From positions 1 to 64,000 of the forward strand of contig CACYQO010000015.1 in assembly GCA_902776545.1 (NCBI GenBank): a stretch of 64,000 bases of DNA, in the 5' to 3' direction. The notes under the pieces were generated by a model, which saw nothing but the letters and a program-made list of their open reading frames with translations, searched no databases and had not been told where the DNA came from. This DNA is from an uncultured Prevotellaceae bacterium (lineage in GTDB: Bacteria; Bacteroidota; Bacteroidia; Bacteroidales; Bacteroidaceae). Position numbers and translations under genes: made by a program. Shown piece by piece: positions 18,255 through 27,424 of this stretch (within the stretch, counting starts at the first letter, position 1; each line of letters opens with the position of its first letter).

Positions 18255-18998
18255 TTATTTGTAGTTGCGAATGCGGACGTCGATACCGCTACCGGCGAGT
18301 GCCATGGAGATCTTGTGGACGGGTGTGTCGTTGTAGTGGTAGGGGAAGAGCACCTTGGGTTTGATGATCTTCGCGGCATTGACACACTGATCTACGGTCA
18401 TGGTGTAGGGCTGGTTGCAGGGCAGGAAGGCGATGTCGATGTCCTTCAGCTCTGCCATCTCAGGGATGTCCTCGGTGTCGCCGGCGATGTAGATGCGGAG
18501 GCCGTCGAGGGTGAGCACGTAGCCGTTGTCACGTCCTTTGGGGTGGAACTGCTGGTGTTCGGGTGTCGTGTTGTAGGCAGGTACTGCCTCGATGATGATG
18601 TCGGAAGCGTATTTGCGTACGTCGCCGTTCTTCATCACGAGTCCGTTGCGGAAGTGTCCGAATACGGCCTGGTTTACGTAGATACTCGTGGCCGGCGTAC
18701 GGATCTCGTGGATGGCAGCACGGTCGAAGTGGTCTTTATGCTCATGGGTGACGAGGATGATGTTGGCCTTGGGGAATGTGGCATAGTCGGTCTCGGGCTT
18801 GAGCCACATGCCTACGGGGTCTACTTCGATCTCGACGCCGTTGTAGTTGATCTCCATGCTGGCGTGCTTGATGCAGGTGATGGTGACTTTCTTACCGCTC
18901 TTGGTGGTGAATTCGTCGGTCTTCAGCTGTGCCGAAGCAGTGAGCGTAAAGAGGAATGTGAAAAGTAAGGCGATGGGCCTCAGTGATGATTTTTTCAT
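18255..18998 (-). CDS. Secreted MBL-fold metal-dependent hydrolase
   Basis: This 247-residue protein has a signal peptide (about 1-24) and a metallo-beta-lactamase fold. The metal motif is VTHEHKDHFD near residue 80, with a further Asp in IAGDTED and a late His in FPYHYND. It resembles UPF0173-type hydrolases of unknown substrate. It starts 4 bases inside the stop of the upstream TPR histidine kinase, so the two are cotranscribed. Confidence 0.82.
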   Translation of the reverse strand: MKKSSLRPIALLFTFLFTLTASAQLKTDEFTTKSGKKVTITCIKHASMEINYNGVEIEVDPVGMWLKPETDYATFPKANIILVTHEHKDHFDRAAIHEIRTPATSIYVNQAVFGHFRNGLVMKNGDVRKYASDIIIEAVPAYNTTPEHQQFHPKGRDNGYVLTLDGLRIYIAGDTEDIPEMAELKDIDIAFLPCNQPYTMTVDQCVNAAKIIKPKVLFPYHYNDTPVHKISMALAGSGIDVRIRNYK

Positions 18999-20797
18999 TT
19001 TGCTTTATTTTTTATGGGTTTAATGGGTTTAATGGGCATGCTGGGGTCGATGGGTTCGAAGGGGAGGGTGACGACGAAACGGGCACCGGAGGTATAGCTG
19101 GTGTCGAGGGTGACGAGACCGCCCAACTGTTCGGCAAGTTTACGGCTCAGGGGTAGTCCGAGGCCGATGCCCTGCTTGAAGGAGTCGAGTTTGACGAAGC
19201 GCTCGAAGATGTGCTCCGCCTGATCTGCGGGGATGCCACAGCCCGTGTCCTCGACGGTGAGGAGGAGCGTCTGTGCGACGGTCTTGGCCTTGAGGGTGAT
19301 ATTACCTTTCTCTGTGTTTTTGATGGCGTTGTCGGTGATGGCACTCATGATGCGGTAGAGCATGTTCTTGTTGGTGGCGATGCTGAAATCGGGTTCCAGC
19401 TCGCTGTCCACGCGAAGTGCCACCTGCGACGGTACGGCGTCTTCATAATCGGCGATGACGTTTTCGAGCAGCTGGTTCACCTTGACGATATCGTCTTTCA
19501 CCACGGTGGTGGAGCTCTCAATGAGCGATAGGCCGATGATCTCGTCGATGAGGTTCGTGATCTGCTTGGCACTCTTCTGCATCATCGCTGCCATGTTCTG
19601 CCGTTCCTCGACGCTCTCGGTAAGCGAGGGGTCGGCGATGACCTGCGAGAAGCCACTGATGATGTTCAGCGGTGTGCGCACCTCGTGGCTGACGTTCTGG
19701 ATGAAGCGCGTCTTCATCTTGTCCGACTCCAAGGCATGCTGGTAGGCGGCATTGAGCTGTTTCATGTGACGGCGTCGCGAGAACACGATATAGAGCTGTG
19801 CCATGATCAGCATGACCAACAAGATAACACCTGCGAAGAGGGCGATGAGGCGGTTACGGGCCGACTTGTGCTCCATGTCGGTGATGGTCAGCTGGTCGCG
19901 GATGCCCTGCATGCTGTTCGCCAGGGCGACGTTGTTCACGGAGTCGTTGGCGGTATATGCCCTGCGCTGGGCTTCGAAGGCCTCCTTCCAGCGACCGGCC
20001 TTCTCGTAGATCTCGGTGATGGCCTCGTTGCTCTCGTCACCAAGCTCTTCCCTGGCCAGTGCCACGGCCTCGTCGGTCTTGCCCTGTGTGGCGAGGTAGT
20101 ACACTTCCAGTGACCTTCCGTGTACGGAGCTCTTGCCTTCCTCCACACCTTTCTTATAGGCTTTGTAGCCTTCGAAGAACTTGTCCATCTCGCCTGAGGA
20201 ATAGTAGCTGACGGTGCGTCGCGTCTCAATGTCGAATACACGCTCGGGGGAATATTTCTCGGCGATCTCCTTGGCTCTGTCGAGCAGGCGCATGGCCTCT
20301 TCGTGGTCGTCGTTTATCTCCACGTTGACGATGTTCATAAAGATCGGTGGCATGCTCTCGTAATAGCCGTACTTCTCCATCATGCCGATCACGGTGTAGA
20401 AGTTCCGCTTAGCAGCCTTTTTGTTCCCACAGAGGCGGTTGATGTGTCCGAGCATGTTGTAGGCCATATACATCTCGCTGTCGAGGCCCTTCTCGCGCAA
20501 TTCTAAGGAGAGCTGACGTCCCAGCATATATGCCTCGAACACCTTCCTCTGGTTCATCTCAAACACAATCTCATTACAGCGCTGGGTATAGTAGGCGTGC
20601 ATATCGCCCTTCTTGAGCAGATAGTCCTGCAGGGCCTTGACGGCAGGGAAGAAACGCACGCTGTCGCCGTCGTTAAACGCATGGTGCATGGAGTCGCGCA
20701 GGGCCAGATACTCGGGCTCTTGCTTATAGTTTTGATCAGCCGCTGCAGTACGTAGGAAGACTGTCAGCGTCAGGGTTAATAGTAGAAATCTTATCAT
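18995..20797 (-). CDS. TPR-containing sensor histidine kinase
   Basis: This 600-residue protein starts at ATG 20797, which opens a signal peptide; the longer frame upstream has no family support. Periplasmic TPR-like helices fill about residues 30-320, then a membrane segment (about 335-355, LIALFAGVILLVMLIMAQL), HisKA with VSHEVRTPLNII and a HATPase with DNAIKNTEKG, EDTGCGIPAD and GIGLGLPLS. Unlike the kinases at 3827-8679 it keeps Glu after the phospho-His. The C-terminal tail repeats PIKPIKPIK. No response regulator is adjacent. Confidence 0.88.
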   Translation of the reverse strand: MIRFLLLTLTLTVFLRTAAADQNYKQEPEYLALRDSMHHAFNDGDSVRFFPAVKALQDYLLKKGDMHAYYTQRCNEIVFEMNQRKVFEAYMLGRQLSLELREKGLDSEMYMAYNMLGHINRLCGNKKAAKRNFYTVIGMMEKYGYYESMPPIFMNIVNVEINDDHEEAMRLLDRAKEIAEKYSPERVFDIETRRTVSYYSSGEMDKFFEGYKAYKKGVEEGKSSVHGRSLEVYYLATQGKTDEAVALAREELGDESNEAITEIYEKAGRWKEAFEAQRRAYTANDSVNNVALANSMQGIRDQLTITDMEHKSARNRLIALFAGVILLVMLIMAQLYIVFSRRRHMKQLNAAYQHALESDKMKTRFIQNVSHEVRTPLNIISGFSQVIADPSLTESVEERQNMAAMMQKSAKQITNLIDEIIGLSLIESSTTVVKDDIVKVNQLLENVIADYEDAVPSQVALRVDSELEPDFSIATNKNMLYRIMSAITDNAIKNTEKGNITLKAKTVAQTLLLTVEDTGCGIPADQAEHIFERFVKLDSFKQGIGLGLPLSRKLAEQLGGLVTLDTSYTSGARFVVTLPFEPIDPSMPIKPIKPIKNKAK

Positions 20798-20827
20798 GAC
20801 CGGTTGATTTCGTTCATATCTTTGGTG

Positions 20828-20835
20828 CAAAAATA
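20828..20835 (-). promoter_or_regulatory. -7 element TATTTTTG for the TPR kinase
   Basis: TATTTTTG on the minus strand lies about 30 bases before ATG 20797. Confidence 0.5.
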
Positions 20836-20897
20836 CAAAAAGAATCTGAAAATCCCAACTTTTTATGGAAAAAATTGGTGTTAATATAAAAATTCCG

Positions 20898-20905
20898 TAT
20901 CTTTG
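20898..20905 (+). promoter_or_regulatory. -7 element TATCTTTG abutting the trmO start
   Basis: TATCTTTG ends only 4 bases before ATG 20910, so the message is probably leaderless. Confidence 0.6.
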
Positions 20906-20909
20906 CCGC

Positions 20910-21659
20910 ATGGATATACAACCAATTGCGCATTTTGAGTCACCATTGAAGTCGAAATTCGGCATTCCGCGACAGAGTGGACTGGTGGAAGAACTGAGGG
21001 GAAGGATCGTTTTCGAGAAGCCCTTCCGTCAGCCCGAAGCCGTCCGAGGTCTGGAGTCATTCGATTACCTCTGGCTCATCTGGGAGTTCTCTGCGAATGG
21101 GAGTGGAAAGTGGAAAGAGGAAAGTGGAAAGAGAAATCTCACAGTGCGGCCACCCAGACTTGGCGGCAATAAACGGATGGGGGTTTTTTCGACGCGCTCG
21201 CCCTTCCGTCCGAATCCCTTAGGACTCTCGTGCGTCAGGATAGACCGTGTGGAGGAAGACCGGCAGTTAGGCCCTGTCATCTACGTGCGTGGGGCAGACC
21301 TCATGGACGGCACCCCCATCTACGACATCAAACCCTATGTGACCTATGCCGATGCCCATCCTGAGGCACGGAGTGGTTTCGTGGACGAAAAACAATGGGA
21401 GCCTCTGCACGTGGAGATCCCTGACAAACTGGCTGTCGAGATTCCCGCTCAGCATCTTGAGGCTTTGAAGGCGACACTGGCCCAGGATCCGCGCCCGGCC
21501 TTCCACGACGATCCCGAGCGTACCTACGGCATGCCCTTCCTCAATATGGATGTACGCTTCCGTGTGAAAGACGGTGTGCTAACGGTGGTGGAGTGTGCGG
21601 GCACGCCAAAGGTAGTTGCGCGTCTCGTGGACGATGACCCCGTTGAGACACAACAGTGA
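20910..21659 (+). CDS. trmO: tRNA (N6-threonylcarbamoyladenosine37-N6)-methyltransferase, TrmO/TsaA family
   Basis: This 249-residue protein begins MDIQPIAHFESPLKSKFGIPRQSG, the conserved TrmO start, so ATG 20910 is preferred over the upstream in-frame ATG. The signature stretch RPPRLGGNKRMGVFSTRSPFRPNPLGLS is present but interrupted just upstream by an in-frame insertion (NGSGKWKEESGKRN) encoded by the GTGGAAAG simple repeat. The family uses SAM to methylate t6A37 of tRNA-Thr. Its end overlaps the convergent symporter gene by 81 bases. Confidence 0.88.
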   Translation: MDIQPIAHFESPLKSKFGIPRQSGLVEELRGRIVFEKPFRQPEAVRGLESFDYLWLIWEFSANGSGKWKEESGKRNLTVRPPRLGGNKRMGVFSTRSPFRPNPLGLSCVRIDRVEEDRQLGPVIYVRGADLMDGTPIYDIKPYVTYADAHPEARSGFVDEKQWEPLHVEIPDKLAVEIPAQHLEALKATLAQDPRPAFHDDPERTYGMPFLNMDVRFRVKDGVLTVVECAGTPKVVARLVDDDPVETQQ

Positions 21660-22919
21660 CACGAGGTTCGGAATGGCCATCAGCGCGTTCATGCAGTCGG
21701 CGAGGTTCCACACCACGGCGAGGTTCATCACCGCACCCGCGAAGACGGCCATGATATAGACCACCCGATAACCTAACACCCAGTTCTTCCCTTTCAGATA
21801 TTCCACGGCCCGCTCGCCATAGTAGCACCACCCGAGGATGGTGGAGAAGGCGAAGGTGAGCAGTCCGAAGGTGAGTAGCGGACGTCCGATGACGGGGATC
21901 TTCGAGAAGGCATCCTTCGTGAGCGTGGCACCGTTGGAGAAGTCGATATCGGGGTAGGCGAGCACACTGCTCACGATGACCAGTCCCGTGAGGGCGCAGA
22001 TCACCACCGTGTCCCAGAACGTACCGCTCGATGAGACGAGCGCCTGTCGCACGGGATTACGCGTCTGTGCTGCAGCTGCCACGATGGGTGCAGAACCCAT
22101 ACCACTCTCGTTGGAGAACAGGCCTCGGGCGATACCGAAACGAGCTGCCATCATCACCGTCGAGCCGATGAATCCGCCACCTGCCGCCTCTGGCGAGAAG
22201 GCCGCTTTCACGATCAGACAGAGGGCAGGCCAGACGTAGGAAGCATTGACGATGAGGATATAGAGGCAGCCCAACACGTAGAACGCTGCCATCAGAGGCA
22301 CGAGCATCGAACACACACGGGCGATGCTCTTCACACCGCCGAGTACGACGGCCCCTGTCATCACACAGATAAAGGCGCCTGAGATATAGGGGGATATGCC
22401 GTACGACTCGTTAGCGACGGTGGCGATGGCGTTGGCCTGCACTGTGTTGCCGATGCCGAAGGCGGCGATGGCAGTGAAGATCGCGAAGAGCACGGCGAGC
22501 CACTTCCAGCCTAAGCCTTTTTCCAAGGCGTACATCGGACCGCCGAGCATCTTGCCGCTCTTCGTCTTCTCACGGTATTTGATGGCTAACAGTCCCTCCG
22601 CATACTTCGTCGAAATGCCGAACACACCCGTGAGCCAGCACCACAGCACGGCGCCCGGACCTCCAAGGGCGATGGCCGTCGCCACGCCGATGATGTTACC
22701 CGTACCGATGGTGGCGGCGAGGGCCGTGGCGAGCGAGGCGAACTGCGATACGTCGCCCTCGGCACCGCGGTCGCGCTTCAACGAGAGTCTCACGGCCTTG
22801 AAGATATGTCGTTGCGGGAATCTCAGTCGGATGGTCAGGAACACGTGCGTTCCCAACAGTAGGATGATCATCGGCCATCCCCACAAAAAGTCACTGATTG
22901 CAGATAATATCTCGTTCAT
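21579..22919 (-). CDS. Alanine/glycine:cation symporter (AGCS family)
   Basis: This 446-residue inner-membrane transporter has about 10 to 11 hydrophobic segments and AGCS motifs such as ATIGTGNIIGVATAIALGGPGA and GIARGLFSNESGMGSAPI. It imports alanine or a related small amino acid with sodium. ATG 22919 is chosen because the longer frame adds residues encoded by an intergenic TTTGAACTTTGA repeat. The last 27 codons run antiparallel to the end of trmO. Confidence 0.88.
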   Translation of the reverse strand: MNEILSAISDFLWGWPMIILLLGTHVFLTIRLRFPQRHIFKAVRLSLKRDRGAEGDVSQFASLATALAATIGTGNIIGVATAIALGGPGAVLWCWLTGVFGISTKYAEGLLAIKYREKTKSGKMLGGPMYALEKGLGWKWLAVLFAIFTAIAAFGIGNTVQANAIATVANESYGISPYISGAFICVMTGAVVLGGVKSIARVCSMLVPLMAAFYVLGCLYILIVNASYVWPALCLIVKAAFSPEAAGGGFIGSTVMMAARFGIARGLFSNESGMGSAPIVAAAAQTRNPVRQALVSSSGTFWDTVVICALTGLVIVSSVLAYPDIDFSNGATLTKDAFSKIPVIGRPLLTFGLLTFAFSTILGWCYYGERAVEYLKGKNWVLGYRVVYIMAVFAGAVMNLAVVWNLADCMNALMAIPNLVSLLCLNGVIVHETRNYLWRARTLHHR

Positions 22920-22978
22920 TGATACTTTGAACTTTGAGCTTTGAACTTTATGATTACATTTGAACGATAGCAAATTTA

Positions 22979-23569
22979 TCACTTTCCCCTTCCGAAGGTG
23001 ATCCTCACTTTCCGGTACCCCATGGTCTTCATGAGGCTGGTGATTTGTTCACGGGCGTTATCCTCGGCGGCTGTGAGGTTCTCCTTCGTCATTCCGTGCT
23101 GGAGCATCCGCTCCCGTGCCTGACGGTACAGCGCCTCACGGTCTTCGGGTTTCCACTTGCCCGTCTCGAAGAACGGCTTCGTGCGGGCCTCGTCGATGAA
23201 GTCACGGTCGAGGAGTGCCACCTTCGGCAACGATAGGCTCACACTGTCGCCCTCTGCTGTCAGCCATCCCGGCTCCACTTGGTGCATGTTGATGCCTAAG
23301 CGCAGGGTGCCGTAATAGATGCGGGCCAGTTCGTCGTCAGAGAAGAACCCTTTGCGCACGGTGTCTGCCAGTTCTTCAAGGCTCACGCTCAGGAACTCCC
23401 ACTCGCCGATGGCCTTGATGCTCTGTATCTGTGTGGGTGTGGCGTCGATGGCTTCATCGGCTCCTATCTCCAGATGGTCGCCCTTCGTGCAACTGCGTAG
23501 CCAGAACACGGCCACGATCACCAGCGAGACGCCCAACAGTATGATTCCAAGTTTGAATGATTTCCCCAT
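22979..23569 (-). CDS. DUF4230 membrane-anchored protein
   Basis: This protein of about 196 residues has one N-terminal membrane segment (LGIILLGVSLVIVAVFWL) and a DUF4230 domain. ATG 23569 is preferred over a GTG 12 bases upstream that falls within a simple repeat. It is a paralogue of the next gene upstream; both end in a helix (ENLTAAEDNAREQITSLM) and a final beta strand. Function is unknown. Confidence 0.75.
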   Translation of the reverse strand: MGKSFKLGIILLGVSLVIVAVFWLRSCTKGDHLEIGADEAIDATPTQIQSIKAIGEWEFLSVSLEELADTVRKGFFSDDELARIYYGTLRLGINMHQVEPGWLTAEGDSVSLSLPKVALLDRDFIDEARTKPFFETGKWKPEDREALYRQARERMLQHGMTKENLTAAEDNAREQITSLMKTMGYRKVRITFGRGK

Positions 23570-23717
23570 TTCACTTTTCACTTTTCACTCTTCACTTTTC
23601 ACTTTTCACTCTTCACTCTTCACTTTTCACTCTTCACTTTTCACTCTTCACTTTTCACTCTTCACTCTTCACTCTTCACTTTTCACTCTTCACTCTTCAC
23701 TTTTCACTCTTCACTCT
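23570..23717. repeat. Simple repeat of TTCACTCTTCAC / TTCACTTTTCAC
   Basis: About 12 imperfect 12-base units fill the gap between two DUF4230 paralogues. The repeat runs into the last codons of the upstream gene and supplies the ribosome-binding region of the downstream one. Confidence 0.9.
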
Positions 23718-24403
23718 TCCATCCTGATGAGACTCGGAATATCCGTCGCGTCGTAGTGCTTGCGGAAGGCGACGGTCACCTGGTGCTCATCGTAGCCCAT
23801 CTCCGTCAGCATGGGCACGAGCACCTTTGCCGCATTGGCCTGGGCCGTCTCGAGGATGCCGAGGTTGGGGATGTCGTTGATGATTGCGGCACGCCCCTGC
23901 TGTTCGTAGGCCGACATCTCCGCGTCGCTGAAGTTCGCACGCGCCAGGGCGACATACTGCTTCACGTGCTTCTGGTCGATCTTCGAACTTGTCATCGTCA
24001 CCTGCGGGTCTGGCAGGATAATTGTGATGTGGTCGCCACGCCGTTCGATGTTACGCTCGCTGATCTGGCTGAAGTCGATCCAGGCCTTCAGCTTTGCGTC
24101 GATGGGGATGGCGATCTTCCGGTCGCCTAAGGGCAGCTTGATGTTGAACTCCCGTTGCAGCACCGATCCCTTCAGGCGCAGTACGTCGTCGTGGGTCACG
24201 ATCTTATGCACGCGATACTCTGCCGTGTAGAGCTTCGAACACTTCCGTATCTGGGTGATGAGCATCGGCAGACTGTCGGTACTGCGGTAGTCACCCGACA
24301 TCTGACTCTCGTCGCCAGACTCCTGTACGACGGTGCCCTGACACATCAGCACGCCGATCACGACGATGACTGCTACCAGCAGAAGGATAAAGAATTTCTT
24401 CAT
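23711..24403 (-). CDS. DUF4230 membrane-anchored protein
   Basis: This 230-residue protein starts at ATG 24403 with one membrane segment (FFILLLVAVIVVIGVLMC). The DUF4230 domain follows, with TAEYRVHKIVTHDD and a beta-rich middle. It is paralogous to 22979-23569. The longer frame from 24532 is rejected because the promoter element at 24433-24440 lies within it. Confidence 0.78.
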   Translation of the reverse strand: MKKFFILLLVAVIVVIGVLMCQGTVVQESGDESQMSGDYRSTDSLPMLITQIRKCSKLYTAEYRVHKIVTHDDVLRLKGSVLQREFNIKLPLGDRKIAIPIDAKLKAWIDFSQISERNIERRGDHITIILPDPQVTMTSSKIDQKHVKQYVALARANFSDAEMSAYEQQGRAAIINDIPNLGILETAQANAAKVLVPMLTEMGYDEHQVTVAFRKHYDATDIPSLIRMEE

Positions 24404-24432
24404 GTGTAAACAATGCTCTTTGAATCTTGTTG

Positions 24433-24440
24433 CAAAGGTA
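24433..24440 (-). promoter_or_regulatory. -7 element TACCTTTG for the DUF4230 pair
   Basis: TACCTTTG on the minus strand lies about 30 bases before ATG 24403. Confidence 0.6.
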
Positions 24441-24542
24441 CAAAAAAATAAGGAGAACACCAAAAGAAATAAAGTTTTTCTTTTGGTTAACTTATTTTTT
24501 GTTTTTTCTATCAAATTATTCTTTGTTCTCAAAAAAAATGCT

Positions 24543-24550
24543 TAACTTTG
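24543..24550 (+). promoter_or_regulatory. -7 element TAACTTTG for the SpoIIE-type gene
   Basis: TAACTTTG ends 10 bases before ATG 24561, so the leader is at most a few bases. Confidence 0.55.
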
Positions 24551-24560
24551 CAGACGTGTT

Positions 24561-26924
24561 ATGAAGAAAAGAACGTTTGCAAACAGATTAAGCCTGAGAA
24601 TCATGGTGGTGCTGCTGGTCATGTTCACTGCCATCATGATCATTATCTATGCCATTACCAAAGACAGTATGGCCCGTGAGGCCGAGTCGCGCTATGAGAG
24701 CATCATCCTCCATGCGAACGAGAAAATCCGTGGTGTGCTCTCTGACGTGTACGTGGGTGCCATCAACAATATCAACGATATAGAGTGCGATCTGGACAAT
24801 CCTGACAAACTGCAGAAGCATCTGGAACGGATGGTGAACCAGAACATGTATATGTCGAGCTGTCGCCTGATCTTTGAGCCGGACTTCTATCCTCAGAAGG
24901 GACACAACTTTGAGATCTACGCCTGGCGCGACTCAAGTGGTGTGATCAGGGGCAAGCAGATGAACGAGGAGCATCCCGACTTCCTCACACACAGCTGGTA
25001 TCAGGAAGCCTTCGACAAACCCGAAGGAGACTGGACGCCTCCCTATTTCGACCGTGCCGCATCGCAACAGCTCACGACCACCTACATGACGCATATCCAC
25101 GACCAACAGGGCCGTAAGGTGGGCATGCTGGGTGCAGACGTGTCGCTGGAGTGGCTCAGACTGCGACATAAGCGTGTTGACGCTGAGAACCACGAACGTT
25201 TCGAGAAAGGTTTTAAGGATCAGTCTTACAGTTTCATCATCGACAGCGACGGCACCTACCTGATCCATCCCGATGAGAACAGGGTGCTGAAGCAGAAGTT
25301 GCAGGACGTCACCGCCCTGACACCAGACACGCTCGACGATGTGATGGTGCAGAAGATGATGGCAGGCGAGAGCGGTGTCAGCCTCATCCTGAATGACGAC
25401 ATCGACTCGTGGGTGTTCTACTCGTTTGTGAAATACGCCGAGTGGACGGTGGTGATCGTCGTGCCTGAGGCCATCATCCATCACAACGGCAACGTATTAG
25501 TCTATATCATCCTCAGCGTGCTTTTCTTTGGCCTGGTAATCATCTATCTGCTGAGCCATTATCTTATCAAGAAGAACATGCGTCCGCTGGCACGTTTCGT
25601 CACTGCCGCAGGCGAGGTGGCACAAGGCAATTTCGACATCGAACTGCCTGAGGTGAAGAGCCGTGAGGTGAACAACTTGCGCGATGCCTTCAAGGACATG
25701 CAGAGCTCGCTGACGAACTATGTGGAGAAACTGAAGCAGACCACCGCCTCGAATGTGGCGTTGGAGCAGGAACTCAAGATCGCCAGCGACATCCAGCAGC
25801 AGATGCTGCCCAAGGTCTATCCGCCGTTCCCGGAACGTACTGACATCGACATCTTCGGTGAGGTGGTGACGGCCAAGCAGGTGGGTGGCGACCTCTTCGA
25901 CTTCTTCATCCGCGACGAGAAGCTCTATTTCAGCATCGGCGACGTGGCTGGCAAGGGTGTACCAGCCTCCTTGGTGATGGCCGTGACCCGAAGCATGTTC
26001 CGCAGTGCCTCGATGATGCATACCTCGCCAAAGCTCATCGTCGAATCCATCAACCGCTCCGTGTGCCAGAGCAACGACTCCTTCATGTTCGTCACCCTCT
26101 TCATGGGTGTGCTCGACCTCGCCACGGGCCGTCTGCTCTATGCCAATGCCGGCCATGAGCCTCCCGTGCTGGTGGGTGGTGCCCACACCCGTTTCCTCAA
26201 TGTGAACAACAATATCCCTTTAGGTCTGCGCCCGGACTGGGAATACACGGAACAGAAATCGCTCATCGACAAGGGCACCACGCTGTTCCTCTATACCGAC
26301 GGCTATCCCGAGGCTGAGACGGTGGAGCGTGAGCAGTTCGGTAAGGAACGGATGTGCGCAGAGGCCCTGCGCCTCTCTGCCGAGCACCTCGACTCCCGCA
26401 CTTTCGTCCAGAAGATCCGACTGGCAGAGCGTGAATTTGTGAATTACATCCCCCAAGGCGACGATATCTCCCTGCTCGCCATCAAGTATCGGGGCAGCAT
26501 GAGCATCCCTCACTACCACCGAGGCATCTCGCTGGTCAACGACGTGAAGGAGATCCCCGCTCTGGCCATCTTCGTGGGAAGCATCTGCGAGGATATGCAG
26601 TTCGACGAACTGACGGAGTCGGGCGTGAGACTGGCTGTCGAGGAGGCTGTGGTCAACGTGATGAACTACGCCTTCCCGGAGGGTGTCCGTTCCACGATCC
26701 TTCTGGAGGTCGATGCCGACGACAATCAGGTGACCTTCGAGTTGCGTGACGAGGGTGCTCCCTTTGATCCCACAACCAAGGAAGTCGATGTCGACAGCCA
26801 TGTGAAGAATGGTGTCATCGGCGGTCTCGGCATCCATCTGATACGTCACTATATGGACACCGTGACCTACGAGCGCAAAGACGGTCAGAACATTCTGACG
26901 ATGAGGAAGGCGAGAAAAAATTAA
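24561..26924 (+). CDS. Cache/HAMP sensor with SpoIIE phosphatase and anti-sigma-type ATPase domains
   Basis: This 787-residue protein combines a full partner-switch. It has membrane segment (about 13-33), double Cache domain (about 40-300), second membrane segment (about 312-335), HAMP, coiled coil, a PP2C-type SpoIIE phosphatase (about 410-640; motifs GEVVTAKQVGGDLFDFF, GDVAGKGVPASLVMA, YTDGYPEAE, DDISLLAIKY) and a C-terminal HATPase of the RsbW type (EEAVVNVMNYAFPEG, DEGAPFDPT). The phosphatase should dephosphorylate, and the ATPase phosphorylate, the STAS protein encoded just downstream. Stimulus and final target are unknown. Confidence 0.88.
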   Translation: MKKRTFANRLSLRIMVVLLVMFTAIMIIIYAITKDSMAREAESRYESIILHANEKIRGVLSDVYVGAINNINDIECDLDNPDKLQKHLERMVNQNMYMSSCRLIFEPDFYPQKGHNFEIYAWRDSSGVIRGKQMNEEHPDFLTHSWYQEAFDKPEGDWTPPYFDRAASQQLTTTYMTHIHDQQGRKVGMLGADVSLEWLRLRHKRVDAENHERFEKGFKDQSYSFIIDSDGTYLIHPDENRVLKQKLQDVTALTPDTLDDVMVQKMMAGESGVSLILNDDIDSWVFYSFVKYAEWTVVIVVPEAIIHHNGNVLVYIILSVLFFGLVIIYLLSHYLIKKNMRPLARFVTAAGEVAQGNFDIELPEVKSREVNNLRDAFKDMQSSLTNYVEKLKQTTASNVALEQELKIASDIQQQMLPKVYPPFPERTDIDIFGEVVTAKQVGGDLFDFFIRDEKLYFSIGDVAGKGVPASLVMAVTRSMFRSASMMHTSPKLIVESINRSVCQSNDSFMFVTLFMGVLDLATGRLLYANAGHEPPVLVGGAHTRFLNVNNNIPLGLRPDWEYTEQKSLIDKGTTLFLYTDGYPEAETVEREQFGKERMCAEALRLSAEHLDSRTFVQKIRLAEREFVNYIPQGDDISLLAIKYRGSMSIPHYHRGISLVNDVKEIPALAIFVGSICEDMQFDELTESGVRLAVEEAVVNVMNYAFPEGVRSTILLEVDADDNQVTFELRDEGAPFDPTTKEVDVDSHVKNGVIGGLGIHLIRHYMDTVTYERKDGQNILTMRKARKN

Positions 26925-26999
26925 AAAATTAAAAAATTAAAAGATTAAAAAATTAAAAAATTAGGAAATTAAAAGATTAGAAAATTACGAAATTAAATA
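26925..26999. repeat. A+T-rich ATTAAAAA word repeat
   Basis: About nine imperfect units of ATTAAAAA/ATTAAAAG fill the gap between the phosphatase and the STAS gene. Confidence 0.8.
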
Positions 27000-27000
27000 T

Positions 27001-27306
27001 ATGGAAGCAACAATTAGAAAAGACGACGACAATCAGGTGACCTTGATTCTTGACGGTTACCTCGATACCTCTGTCACTCCACAGACGGAGAAGGAAGTAG
27101 AACCCCTCTACCAGTTCAGCGACAGTGAAATCGTGATTGACTGTAGCCGCCTGCAGTACATCTCCTCCAGCGGCCTTCGACTGCTGATGGCCATCAACCA
27201 GCGCTGTCGCGCCAACCACTGCCGCCTTTATATCAAAGGCTTGCAGGAGAAGGTAAAGGATGTGTTTGTGACAACTGGCTTTACCAACCTGTTCGAGTTC
27301 AAGTAG
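27001..27306 (+). CDS. STAS-domain anti-anti-sigma factor homologue
   Basis: This 101-residue protein is a single STAS domain. The phosphorylatable serine lies in the conserved loop CSRLQYISSSGLRLL (about residues 42-56). It follows the SpoIIE/HATPase protein and is its likely substrate, by analogy with RsbV/RsbW/RsbU. No alternative sigma factor is nearby, so it may act on another output. Confidence 0.88.
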   Translation: MEATIRKDDDNQVTLILDGYLDTSVTPQTEKEVEPLYQFSDSEIVIDCSRLQYISSSGLRLLMAINQRCRANHCRLYIKGLQEKVKDVFVTTGFTNLFEFK

Positions 27307-27424
27307 TTTAGTAGAACGACATGGCGATGAAAGGGTCGCTCAGGATAGCCTCGTATTTGTGCACGATGTTGCGTGCGGCGTGGTAGGCCTCCATCTCTGA
27401 GGTCGCGTCCGACACGGCGTGGCA
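27307..27424 (-). pseudogene. 3-prime remnant of an unknown minus-strand gene
   Basis: The minus strand ends in a codon-like reading (MEAYHAARNIVHKYEAILSDPFIAMSFY, stop at 27308) that looks like a genuine C-terminus. Upstream of about 27430 the frame loses coding character. I do not recognise the family. It may instead be chance. Confidence 0.3.

Noticed and set aside
18995..20965. Longer N-terminus for the TPR histidine kinase
   Set aside because: The extra 56 residues run across the promoter element and lack family support, while ATG 20797 opens a signal peptide.
23570..23717. A coding extension through the TTCACTC repeat
   Set aside because: It reads as FTFHSSLFT-type repeats in a plus-strand frame, which is a product of the simple repeat between two DUF4230 genes.
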